A DNA stretch of 15,257 bases from Dehalococcoidales bacterium (lineage in GTDB: Bacteria > Chloroflexota > Dehalococcoidia > Dehalococcoidales > UBA2162). Positions 1-7,168 of the stretch are shown piece after piece. The position numbers and the translations under genes were made by a program. The notes beneath the pieces were generated by a model. That model was not told the origin of the DNA, did not search any database, and worked only from the letters and a program-made list of their open reading frames with translations. How positions within the stretch are numbered: the first letter of the stretch is position 1; the number at the start of each line of letters is the position of its first letter. The stretch is taken from positions 602,891 to 618,147 of the forward strand of contig CP070645.1 in NCBI GenBank assembly GCA_020354275.1. The letters are read 5' to 3'.

Positions 1-1857
1 AACCTCGGCCTGGGTGAATTCGGTGCCGTTGATGGTGACATCGCTGGCCGTGAAGGTATCAATGGTCTTTTCGCCGTCGGCTGTCAGGTGGGCGGTGAAT
101 ACCTCCTGCAGGGTGGTTCCCTCAAGCTGGTCACGGACTATGACCCTCACCGATGGGACAAAATAGGAGCCGCTGCCGACGCGCCAGACAACGCCCGGGC
201 CCAGGTTTTCCGTCTTTTCTGCCCAGTTACCGGGGTACTCCAGAGAGAACCCGTAGTCTGTATTGGTATAGGTGACCGGCTCTCCCGGTTCCTCTTCCGG
301 TGGCGAAACCCCGGCCTTGGCCACCCCCGTCTTTACCTCAAGTGTATAGCCGATATCAAGGTACTGGTCGGTAGATTCTTCATAGGCCGGCCAGGTGACC
401 AGTCCGGCCACGCTGGGGTTCCCGGAAGTGGCGAACCTAGACCATATCGCCATGGTATTCTGGGTCACCACTTCGTCCATCTCATCAGGCCCCGGGTTAG
501 TAGATTTAGAGCCGCCCGTCAGGGACAGATAAATCACGGTAGGTGAATACAGTCCCTCGGGGATATGACCGAAGACATATGGTAGTTCCAGCCCGTGAAA
601 AGCGACACAACCCTCTTCCCGCCACCCGGTGGGCACATGGCTGAATACATAGACGTAAGCCTTGGATGATACTGAACTCATAAGTGAAGCCATCAGGGGC
701 ACGCTTGAAGCCAGTGAACTGCCTTCCCCGGCATTGGCACCCACGATAAGGGGGACATTGCTCTGTTTGCCTTCCTGGAAGATGTTGTTTACCGTGTCTG
801 GTAGGACCCAGCCGTCAACCGTCAGTCTGGCGCTGTAACCGGCGTTTGTGGCTGCTTCTATGATTTCCTCCCAGCTAAGGGCTCGCAGGGCGGCTAATAC
901 ATCTGCTTCCCCGGATACGCCGAGTTCATTGGCTACTGCCTCGCCCATAATTTCCCCATCTTCAAGGGTCAGGCAGCGGCCAGGCGAAACTGCTGAAGAA
1001 CCACTCTCAACAATGGCCCTGTGGAAAAGACCGTCAGCCAAAGGTGAAGACATGCAGGAGATGGTCTTGGTGCCGCCACCTGACTCGCCGAAAATGGTTA
1101 CTCTATCGGGGTCGCCGCCGAAAGCAGCGATATTGCGCTGCACCCATTCCAGCGAGGCAATCAGGTCCAGGGTTCCGTAGTTACCGGAAGCGTTCTGGTC
1201 TGATTCCGCAGTGAGTGCGGGGTGGGCCATGTAACCGATGACTCCCAGACGGCTGTTGACGGTTACTGTCACCACTCCCTGCTGTGGTAGTGCTATGTTG
1301 CAGTAGGTAGGTGAGTTACCGGACAGGCTGGTAAGGCCGCCGCCGTGGAAAAAGACCATGACCGGCAGGCGGTCGGTCGTCTCTTTGGCCGGGGTCATGA
1401 CATTCAGGTGAAGGCAGTCTTCGCTGATACCCCCCAGCCCCGCGCTGCCACTCTGGGGAGCGCGGTCGGCCCACTCAGTGCACTCCAGAACCCCGGTCCA
1501 TGCTTCAACTGGCTGCGGTGGTTTCCAGCGTAATTCACCTGTGGGTGGAGCGGCATACGGGATACCCCTGTAAGTACGCACCTCTTCTCCAGCATCGCCT
1601 GATACTTCACCGGAGACCAACCCGGCATCTGTCATTATCGGGTCAGTGAGTAAGGCCGGTTCTTCCTCTTCTACTTCTTCATCTTCCTCTTCTACTTCAT
1701 CGTCTTCTTCTACTGCTTCTTCATCCTCTTCACCGTTAACAATTTCTTCCTCGCCATCAACATCTTCCTCCTCAGCAGTATCACCACCACAGGAAGTCGT
1801 TAGCAGGGCAGTGACAATCAGGAGGCATAGTGATAACCAGGTAATCCTCTTTTTCAC
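1..1857 (-). CDS. Lipoprotein carboxylesterase (type B) with C-terminal PsbP/Mog1-like domain, 3' end cut by window edge
   Basis: The frame is open from a GTG at 1857 to the left edge, giving 619 residues without a stop; the true C-terminus lies outside. The start is set by AAGGAGG eight bases upstream. Residues 1-23 form a signal peptide ending in a weak lipobox (LTTSC, Cys23), so the protein is probably a lipid-anchored exported enzyme. Residues 29-66 are almost all Glu/Asp, an acidic linker. The alpha/beta-hydrolase domain spans about 75-520. It has the oxyanion motif HGGG at 171-174, the nucleophile elbow GESGGG with Ser259, a candidate acid Glu378 (GEGSS) and catalytic His421 in the FHGLELPYVFG motif typical of carboxylesterase type B. 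From about residue 530 a separate domain begins with TDYGFSLEYPGNW, resembling PsbP/Mog1/DUF1795-like folds. It hydrolyses carboxylic esters by family; the substrate is unknown. It lies 24 bases downstream of the acyl-CoA dehydrogenase gene, probably in one operon. Confidence 0.9.
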   Translation of the reverse strand, partial: MKKRITWLSLCLLIVTALLTTSCGGDTAEEEDVDGEEEIVNGEEDEEAVEEDDEVEEEDEEVEEEEPALLTDPIMTDAGLVSGEVSGDAGEEVRTYRGIPYAAPPTGELRWKPPQPVEAWTGVLECTEWADRAPQSGSAGLGGISEDCLHLNVMTPAKETTDRLPVMVFFHGGGLTSLSGNSPTYCNIALPQQGVVTVTVNSRLGVIGYMAHPALTAESDQNASGNYGTLDLIASLEWVQRNIAAFGGDPDRVTIFGESGGGTKTISCMSSPLADGLFHRAIVESGSSAVSPGRCLTLEDGEIMGEAVANELGVSGEADVLAALRALSWEEIIEAATNAGYSARLTVDGWVLPDTVNNIFQEGKQSNVPLIVGANAGEGSSLASSVPLMASLMSSVSSKAYVYVFSHVPTGWREEGCVAFHGLELPYVFGHIPEGLYSPTVIYLSLTGGSKSTNPGPDEMDEVVTQNTMAIWSRFATSGNPSVAGLVTWPAYEESTDQYLDIGYTLEVKTGVAKAGVSPPEEEPGEPVTYTNTDYGFSLEYPGNWAEKTENLGPGVVWRVGSGSYFVPSVRVIVRDQLEGTTLQEVFTAHLTADGEKTIDTFTASDVTINGTEFTQAEV

Positions 1858-1881
1858 CTGTCTTACCTCCTTAAGGTAGCG

Positions 1882-3108
1882 TTATTCTCTAGGTAGACCT
1901 AGTATCCTTTCAGCAATTATATTACGGTTGATTTCCGAGGTGCCCCGCTCTATGGTGGCACCACGTGCCCTCAGCATATTATAGACCAGGGCACCATCGT
2001 CTACTGCCCTCGGGTCACCGTTGATTAGCTGAGAATATGGCCCGATGATTTCCATTATCATGTCTCCCTGGCGTTTCCTCATCTCGGACTGAAAGTTCTT
2101 TGACATGGAGAATTCATTGGCAGAGGCTGCACCTTTTCTCAGATTAATCCCCAGGCGGGTATTGAAGTACCTGGAAGCCTGGTTTTCAATAGCTAGTTGG
2201 GCTATTCTGTGACGGAAAGTAGTGTTATCCCAGATAGTCTTGCCATGTCTTTTAGTATTTTTGGCCAATTCTACCAGGTTATTGACACCACCTATGTTCT
2301 GTACTACCGCATCACCAAAACCACTAATACCCATAACGGAGGCGCCGCCACCACCGCTTCTCTCTGCTGTTAGGGAAGACATGGCTACATACCAACCCCT
2401 GCCTTCTTCGCCAATCATGTTCTCATGGGGGATGCGCATGTCATTTAAGAACATCTCGCCGAATTCGGATTCACCCGACATCTGGCGCAGCGGCCTACGA
2501 CTAAAGCCGGGAGTAGCCGTATTGAAGATAAAGTAGGTCAGATTACGGTGGCGGGGAGCATTGGTATCTGTCTTGGTTATTAAAAGGCTCCAGTCAGCGA
2601 ACTCCCACATGCTGGTCCAGCACTTCTGCCCGTTCACCACCCACTCGTCACCATCGCGTACGGCCAGCGTCTGGATATTGGCCATATCCGAGCCAGCACC
2701 GGGTTCGGAGAAACCAACACACCAGCTTTCTTCACCGCTCAGTATCTTGGGAATAAAGCGTTGCTTCTGCCATTCCTGGCCCCAGGCCAGCAGCGTGTCT
2801 ACCACCATGAGCAGGCCCAGAGATAAAGGGCCGGGGGGTGTGCCGCAACGGGCTAACTCCTCACGGATGATAGCTATCTCCGAGGACGGGCGTTCGATGC
2901 CGCCATACTCCTTGGGATACCTGAAACCTGTGTAACCGGCATTATATTGCCTTCCGGTAAATGATTTACCCAATTCATGCGCCTCCCGGCTGAGCCGTTC
3001 GGGGGGCTCATATTCAGGTGTGCCCCACTTCGCCGGAAGGTTCTTAACCAACCAAGTCCGCACTTCCTGTCTCAGCGATGCAACTTCTTTTAATTCACCC
3101 GAGGCCAT
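1882..3108 (-). CDS. Acyl-CoA dehydrogenase, FadE-type
   Basis: The 408-residue length and domain order match the acyl-CoA dehydrogenase family, FAD enzymes that oxidise acyl-CoA to enoyl-CoA in the cytoplasm. Residues 5-120 form the N-terminal helical domain. The middle beta domain carries the FAD/substrate motif CVGFSEPGAGSDMA (130-143) and the WTS segment near 164-166. The C-terminal helical domain ends with GTSEINRNIIAERILGLPR (389-407). The stretch just before GTSEI reads I-E-R (386-388). Many family members place the catalytic Glu directly before the Gly, but here that site is Arg388 and Glu387 is one earlier, so the base and chain-length preference are uncertain. The ATG at 3108 is preceded by AAGGGAG at good spacing. 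A TTGACA-N17-TAGACT promoter lies about 120 bases upstream. The esterase gene follows after 24 bases. Specific substrate unknown. Confidence 0.95.
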   Translation of the reverse strand: MASGELKEVASLRQEVRTWLVKNLPAKWGTPEYEPPERLSREAHELGKSFTGRQYNAGYTGFRYPKEYGGIERPSSEIAIIREELARCGTPPGPLSLGLLMVVDTLLAWGQEWQKQRFIPKILSGEESWCVGFSEPGAGSDMANIQTLAVRDGDEWVVNGQKCWTSMWEFADWSLLITKTDTNAPRHRNLTYFIFNTATPGFSRRPLRQMSGESEFGEMFLNDMRIPHENMIGEEGRGWYVAMSSLTAERSGGGGASVMGISGFGDAVVQNIGGVNNLVELAKNTKRHGKTIWDNTTFRHRIAQLAIENQASRYFNTRLGINLRKGAASANEFSMSKNFQSEMRKRQGDMIMEIIGPYSQLINGDPRAVDDGALVYNMLRARGATIERGTSEINRNIIAERILGLPRE

Positions 3109-3219
3109 ACTTACTCCCTTAACACTATTTTTGTTGCTTGTATCATACCAGATTTCAACGCTGCTTAATAACTATTGAAATGGCCATAATCAGGATGTTT
3201 TAGTGAGAATTCCACCTAT

Positions 3220-3316
3220 GGTGACTACGCCACAGGAGTCTACGATTATCGTATAGTAATGTCAAGGTCTGTCGGCCTGGGAGGACGGGGGGAACCGACT
3301 TGCCCGGGCAGGACCT
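3220..3316 (-). repeat. Dispersed intergenic repeat, copy A
   Basis: This stretch aligns by eye with 11013-11121 over nearly its whole length. Shared blocks include GGTGACT-CGC, GATTATCGTATA, TGTCAAGG, a run of G (CGGGGG) and CCCGGGCA. On the minus strand it carries the promoter of the acyl-CoA dehydrogenase operon. The GGGCA block starts 41 bases from the -35 box, close to the 43 and 44 bases in the other two copies. Confidence 0.6.
3237..3265 (-). promoter_or_regulatory. Sigma70-type promoter of the acyl-CoA dehydrogenase operon
   Basis: On the minus strand the -35 box TTGACA (3260-3265) is followed by a 17-base spacer containing TATACGATAATC and a -10 box TAGACT (3237-3242). Transcription would begin near 3230, leaving about 120 bases of leader before the ATG at 3108. 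Confidence 0.6.
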
Positions 3317-3379
3317 GTTTCGTAATTCCTTTTTCCATAATTTGACTTCCCATGTTTGTTCAGTGGGCTATTTCACTTC

Positions 3380-3408
3380 TTGACATCCCTATGATTTACC
3401 TCTAGACT
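3380..3408 (+). promoter_or_regulatory. Sigma70-type promoter of the PKD lipoprotein gene
   Basis: TTGACA (3380-3385), exactly 17 bases and TAGACT (3403-3408) match the design seen upstream of three minus-strand genes. Transcription would start near 3415, leaving about 85 bases of leader before the ATG at 3501. The flanks do not resemble the dispersed repeat. Confidence 0.6.
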
Positions 3409-3500
3409 GTGGGAATTAACTCAGTACCGCTTGGAACTATAATCCTCTCAATATTGTCCCGATGACACCAGAGATGGCAACTTCTGCTACGGAGGAGAAA

Positions 3501-5021
3501 ATGTCCATTATAAAGAAACCAGGTTTAGTAGTACTGTTTGTTCTGCTGGTCTTAGCCATTGTCGTGTTGACCGGCTGCCCTCCCGAGGATGATGAGGAAG
3601 ATCCAACGAAAATAAAGGATTCTCAGCATCTGGCGTATCTAGCTGAACAAAGAGGGTATCCTGATGCCCCTGAAGGGGGGGGATTGAGCCCGACACTGGT
3701 TGAATATGCACTCCTCAGCGAAAGGATAAATTTCAGTGCTGCTCCCGAAAGAGAATCGCCGAACGGTTGGTATTCTTACAGGTGGACAGCATCTTGCGAA
3801 CCCGGGGTTGAAAAAAGTGACGGATACGGTTTCGATGCACAAAGTCAGAGCTTTAACCCAATAGGGTATGAACCAGTGCCATTTGAAGAACAATGCGGTC
3901 GGTGCTGCATTTATTTCGTAAAGCCGGGAGAGTGGAGGTTAACAATACGGATTATTGGCGCTTACGACACTGATGAGGAAGTAATCTGCGGAGAATACTC
4001 CGCCATAGTGAAGGTCCGTTCAATGCGCATAGTGCCCTCTGAAATTACCAACGGAGAACTGGGGACGGACTATACCTTCACTGCCGAAGCGGTAGGCGCA
4101 GCTCTGCCAGCAGGTAGTTACACATATAAATGGGATATAGACAAGGAAGTGGGAAATATCATGGACACTAAATTAGAGACAAGCACGAACCAGATGACCT
4201 ATGCCTTCAGGGAAGGTGGCAATTACGAAATTATGGTCAGTGTTTCTCCGGGTGGTAAAGAGCTCATTGGAAAATCCCAGGTCGCAATCGCTGACATGTG
4301 TCTCATCATAACGGCACCTGATGAGTCTCCACTGGTTACTCACAGGGATTACACGTTCATTGCAGAAAGCCTGTTCCCGCAATATCTCACTGAGAATCCT
4401 TATTACCATTGGGATTTTGGAGACGGCACAGGATTGATTGTCCCGTTTTTCAATAAGGTAAATCATGCCTTTACTGAAGAAGGCCAATATACCATAAAGG
4501 TTGATCTACGCGAATCAGAAGAAGATGATGCCCCCGTACTGGCTTCTGCTACCGTGGGATTGCTAATCGAGCCGGCAGTCAACCATCTCTCTGAACTACA
4601 GCAAATGAAGAAGTTTGCATTGGATTTCGCTGTCCAGCATGATAATGTCGACGGTGGTTCTTATGTGTATCTATGGGACTACGTATCCTACGGAGAAGTT
4701 GTTTGGAATGGTGTTAATTTTTCAATGGAATGGGAGCAATACAATCACTCGGAGCGAATGACCGGCAGTGTCTCTGAGGATGGCACTAAGATCCTGCAGC
4801 TGAATATCCGTCATGAGTTTAAAGATTCTTCAGGGAATCTGGAATGGTCTGAGTTAACAATTGTAGAGCTTCCATTCTGGACAGATACCATGCCGGACCG
4901 CTTCATCGTAGATAAGTCAGGAGAAGACGTCCAGAATTATATAACTTACTTCAAGACCTTTAGAACAGCAGGATATCAATGGACCAAGGACGCACGTTTG
5001 TACGTAAGGTTTGAAAAGTGA
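3501..5021 (+). CDS. Surface lipoprotein with PKD/Ig-like domains, function unknown
   Basis: The chosen ATG (3501) has GGAGGAG just upstream; an in-frame ATG at 3462 lies too far from any good ribosome site and would delay the signal peptide. The product has 506 residues. A hydrophobic signal segment (about 7-25) ends in the lipobox LTGC (Cys26), followed by an acidic tether PPEDDEEDP. About residues 70-172 form a possible beta-sandwich with a Cys cluster (EQCGRCC). About 176-263 and 268-356 are PKD-like domains; the second carries the hallmark YHWDFGDGT. The last part (about 370-506) is rich in Trp and Tyr and matches no family I recognise. PKD domains usually mediate binding or spacing on the cell surface, so an extracellular binding role is plausible but not shown. 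The gene has its own promoter at 3380-3408; no enzyme motif was seen. Confidence 0.85.
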   Translation: MSIIKKPGLVVLFVLLVLAIVVLTGCPPEDDEEDPTKIKDSQHLAYLAEQRGYPDAPEGGGLSPTLVEYALLSERINFSAAPERESPNGWYSYRWTASCEPGVEKSDGYGFDAQSQSFNPIGYEPVPFEEQCGRCCIYFVKPGEWRLTIRIIGAYDTDEEVICGEYSAIVKVRSMRIVPSEITNGELGTDYTFTAEAVGAALPAGSYTYKWDIDKEVGNIMDTKLETSTNQMTYAFREGGNYEIMVSVSPGGKELIGKSQVAIADMCLIITAPDESPLVTHRDYTFIAESLFPQYLTENPYYHWDFGDGTGLIVPFFNKVNHAFTEEGQYTIKVDLRESEEDDAPVLASATVGLLIEPAVNHLSELQQMKKFALDFAVQHDNVDGGSYVYLWDYVSYGEVVWNGVNFSMEWEQYNHSERMTGSVSEDGTKILQLNIRHEFKDSSGNLEWSELTIVELPFWTDTMPDRFIVDKSGEDVQNYITYFKTFRTAGYQWTKDARLYVRFEK

Positions 5022-5074
5022 TTAACCTAAGAAAACAGAATAATGGCAGCTGAGAGGTTTTGGTTAATCTAACC
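5020..5074 (+). other. Overlapping inverted repeats after the PKD lipoprotein
   Basis: GATTAACC (5020-5027) pairs perfectly with GGTTAATC (5062-5069). The second arm can instead form a small hairpin with TAACC (5070-5074). The repeat overlaps the stop codon. There is no T-tract after it, so a standard intrinsic terminator is not supported. Confidence 0.35.
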
Positions 5075-5333
5075 TAATGATTTAGCACTTTTATCATCTA
5101 TCTGAATACACGTATACCAATAATTATATTAGGCCTTCTTACAGCTCAGGCGAGATCAGGAAAATATTGCAGGGCTAAGGAATTAGCAGTTTTCGAATTA
5201 AGATGCTGTTCCCGTTCTTAATGCGGTCCGTTATTACCAGTAAATGAAAGAGAAGTGCTTTAATACTGCTGGGCTCGAAAAGAAGAGATAACAACTGAAT
5301 TTGCTTTAACCTTCACAAAATAGGAGAGAAAGC
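5022..5333. other. Intergenic region, AT-rich, no gene seen
   Basis: These 312 bases between the PKD lipoprotein and the metallo-hydrolase hold no credible coding frame. Apart from the inverted repeats at its left end, I see no promoter as clear as those elsewhere in the window, so how the next gene is transcribed is unclear. Confidence 0.5.
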
Positions 5334-6011
5334 ATGATAGAAGGAATTGGTACCATAAGTCTAGCACTCCCTTATAGGTTCGGTAGCGTAAGTTCTTACC
5401 TGGTAAAAACCGACACCGGCTATGTCCTGATCGACACGGGCTGCAGGAAGAACCGTACCGACCTTGAGAAAGAACTGGAAAGTGCGGGCTGTAAGCCTGA
5501 TAGCCTCAAACTTATTGTTTTGACACATGGAGATTTCGACCATACTGGCAATGCCGCATACCTCCGTGAGAAGACCGGTGCTAAAATAGCCATGCATTAT
5601 GACGATTCGGGAATGGTAGAACGTGGCAATATGTTCTGGAACCGAAAGAAATCCTATTTTGTCATCAGAATGATGACCCCTGTCCTCTTCAGGTTTGGTA
5701 AATCAGAAAGATTCAAACCGGACCTGTATCTCAAGGATGGCGATGACCTCTCTGAATATGGACTTAACGCCAGAGTCCTTCATATTCCGGGGCACTCACA
5801 AGGTTCAATAGGAGTGCTGACAGCTGAAAATGACCTCTTTTGTGGTGACTTGCTTGAGAGCACAGACAAACCGGACCTCAATTCCATTATGGATGACGTG
5901 ACAGCAGCGAATGCCAGCGTCAAAGGACTCAACAAGTTAGGCGTAAGAACGGTGTATCCGGGACATGGCAAACCTTTCCCGATGGTAGAGTTCATAAAGA
6001 ATGACCAATAA
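5334..6011 (+). CDS. Metallo-beta-lactamase-fold hydrolase
   Basis: This 225-residue protein has the full set of landmarks of the metallo-beta-lactamase superfamily: LIDTGC at 32-37, THGDFDH (64-70), GHSQGS (153-158), CGDLL with Asp172 and PGHG with His211. The metal motif, normally HxHxDH, reads H65-G-D67-F-D69-H70, so the second His is Asp. This variant occurs in some hydrolase-like subfamilies and may change metal preference, but a two-metal site still looks possible. There is no signal peptide, so it should be cytoplasmic. Likely reactions include thioester, lactone or phosphodiester cleavage; the family is too broad to choose. The ATG is preceded by AGGAGAG at good spacing. It stands alone, 312 bases after the PKD lipoprotein and 343 before the ABC operon. 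Confidence 0.9.
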   Translation: MIEGIGTISLALPYRFGSVSSYLVKTDTGYVLIDTGCRKNRTDLEKELESAGCKPDSLKLIVLTHGDFDHTGNAAYLREKTGAKIAMHYDDSGMVERGNMFWNRKKSYFVIRMMTPVLFRFGKSERFKPDLYLKDGDDLSEYGLNARVLHIPGHSQGSIGVLTAENDLFCGDLLESTDKPDLNSIMDDVTAANASVKGLNKLGVRTVYPGHGKPFPMVEFIKNDQ

Positions 6012-6354
6012 TCCTATATCATCACATAACCAGGATTTTGAAGGTAGATAAAAAGGTTTCAAAACAAACGCAAAGGACTATTGAGGAAACCGTCTAACAG
6101 CCTTTTAATCAGGGTGTTATAAACCCCCTTACTCCTATTCAAGCCCCGCACAGGCCCTTTTTTCTGGTCTGAATTGGTATTGTTTCAGAAGGGATTTCTC
6201 TAATACATATATTATTAATCAGTGATTGGCAATACCGAAAGAATAATGGGCATGTGGGTATGCTGGCTAGTTTAGAAATACCGAGTATAAATATGGACGG
6301 GCTTATACAAAAGTGGTAGACTTCCTATAAAATTACATAAGAAATGGAGGGATT
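6012..6354. other. Intergenic region upstream of the amino-acid ABC operon
   Basis: No credible coding frame was seen in these 343 bases. The right end carries the candidate promoter of the ABC operon at 6294-6322. The rest is AT-rich, without a strong hairpin plus T-tract that would clearly end the metallo-hydrolase transcript. Confidence 0.5.
6294..6322 (+). promoter_or_regulatory. Candidate promoter of the amino-acid ABC operon
   Basis: The -35 box TGGACG (6294-6299, four of six matches to TTGACA) is followed by a 17-base spacer with TTATAC and the -10 box TAGACT (6317-6322). The spacing, -10 box and spacer TATAC match the stronger promoters in the window. Transcription would start near 6329, about 26 bases before the ATG. 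Confidence 0.45.
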
Positions 6355-7098
6355 ATGAAACGACTGCTTTACGGTTTCCTTATCAGTCTGGTTATACTGT
6401 GCCTGGTTGTAGCTGGCTGTGGGCAAGAAACAGCCAAGATTCGTGTTGCTACTGATGCTACCTGGCCTCCCTTCGAGTCTGTCAATGAACAAACCAAGGA
6501 GATCGAAGGGTTCGATATAGATTTGTTCATGGCTATTGCCGAAAAAGAAGACCTCGACATTGAATTTATTAATGTGGCCTGGGACCCCCTTCTGGCAGGT
6601 ATAGCGCAGTGTCAGTATGATGTTGCCATATCGGCTATGTCCATAACAGAAGAACGCCAGGAGAAAATGCTTTTCTCAGACCCGTATTTCACGGCCGGGC
6701 AGCTGGTGACAGTGCACAAGGACAACACCGAGATTAACGGTAAAGATGACCTCGGGGATAAGGTTGTCGGGGCACAAATTGGGACTACCGGGTCTTTTGC
6801 TGTAGAAGAAATTGAGGGTGCGACTCTCAAGACATATGACGATATTGGCCTGGCTTTTCAGGATCTTATGAATGGGCAGATTGATGCTGTCATCGCCGAT
6901 AATCCCTTAGTCTACGGGTATGTTGGCAAGAACCCTGATAAGCTTAAGTCGGTAGGCGAGATCTTTACCAGTGAAGATTACGGTATTGCGGTATGCAAGA
7001 ACAAAACAGATTTGCTGGCTAAAATCAATTCAGGTCTGGCTGCTGTTATGGCAGAAGGGCTTATTGAGCAACTGATTGAAAAGTGGCTTGTGGAGTAG
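6355..7098 (+). CDS. Amino-acid ABC transporter substrate-binding lipoprotein
   Basis: The 247-residue product is a bacterial extracellular solute-binding protein of family 3, which captures polar amino acids outside the membrane. A signal peptide ends in the lipobox VAGC (Cys22), so the mature protein is membrane-anchored, as is usual in organisms lacking a free periplasm. Family features include RVATDATWPPFE near residue 30, the EGFDIDLF segment near 52 and ISAMSITEERQEKMLFSDPY around 92-111, the family signature. The two-lobe layout ends with the C-terminal EKWL segment. The ATG follows GGAGG at short spacing. The permease gene starts 70 bases downstream and the ATPase after that, making a complete importer. 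The ligand cannot be fixed from sequence; glutamine, arginine and histidine are all possible. Confidence 0.93.
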   Translation: MKRLLYGFLISLVILCLVVAGCGQETAKIRVATDATWPPFESVNEQTKEIEGFDIDLFMAIAEKEDLDIEFINVAWDPLLAGIAQCQYDVAISAMSITEERQEKMLFSDPYFTAGQLVTVHKDNTEINGKDDLGDKVVGAQIGTTGSFAVEEIEGATLKTYDDIGLAFQDLMNGQIDAVIADNPLVYGYVGKNPDKLKSVGEIFTSEDYGIAVCKNKTDLLAKINSGLAAVMAEGLIEQLIEKWLVE

Positions 7099-7168
7099 CG
7101 ATACAAACCATAATTACTAATAAAGTCCGAAAAACCTAGGCTCGAGAAACTGTATCAAGGGGGGTGTC

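Larger units (their letters stand above)
3109..3500. other. Divergent intergenic region with two outward promoters
   Basis: No convincing coding sequence is present in these 392 bases. The region separates the leftward acyl-CoA dehydrogenase operon from the rightward PKD lipoprotein gene. It holds one copy of the dispersed repeat (3220-3316) with a leftward promoter and a separate rightward promoter at 3380-3408. The two promoters do not overlap, so the two units may fire independently. Confidence 0.7.

Noticed and set aside
88..1180. Plus-strand open frames across the left end
   Set aside because: They lie opposite the esterase catalytic region, have no recognisable domain and no convincing ribosome site.
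1646..1879. Plus-strand frame coding a run of serines
   Set aside because: It is the antisense reading of the acidic linker and signal peptide of the esterase, which has a good ribosome site and family motifs on the minus strand.
6113..6165. Possible terminator after the metallo-hydrolase (GGGT...ACCC and a later T-run)
   Set aside because: The short stem and the T-run are not adjacent, so a Rho-independent terminator is not supported.
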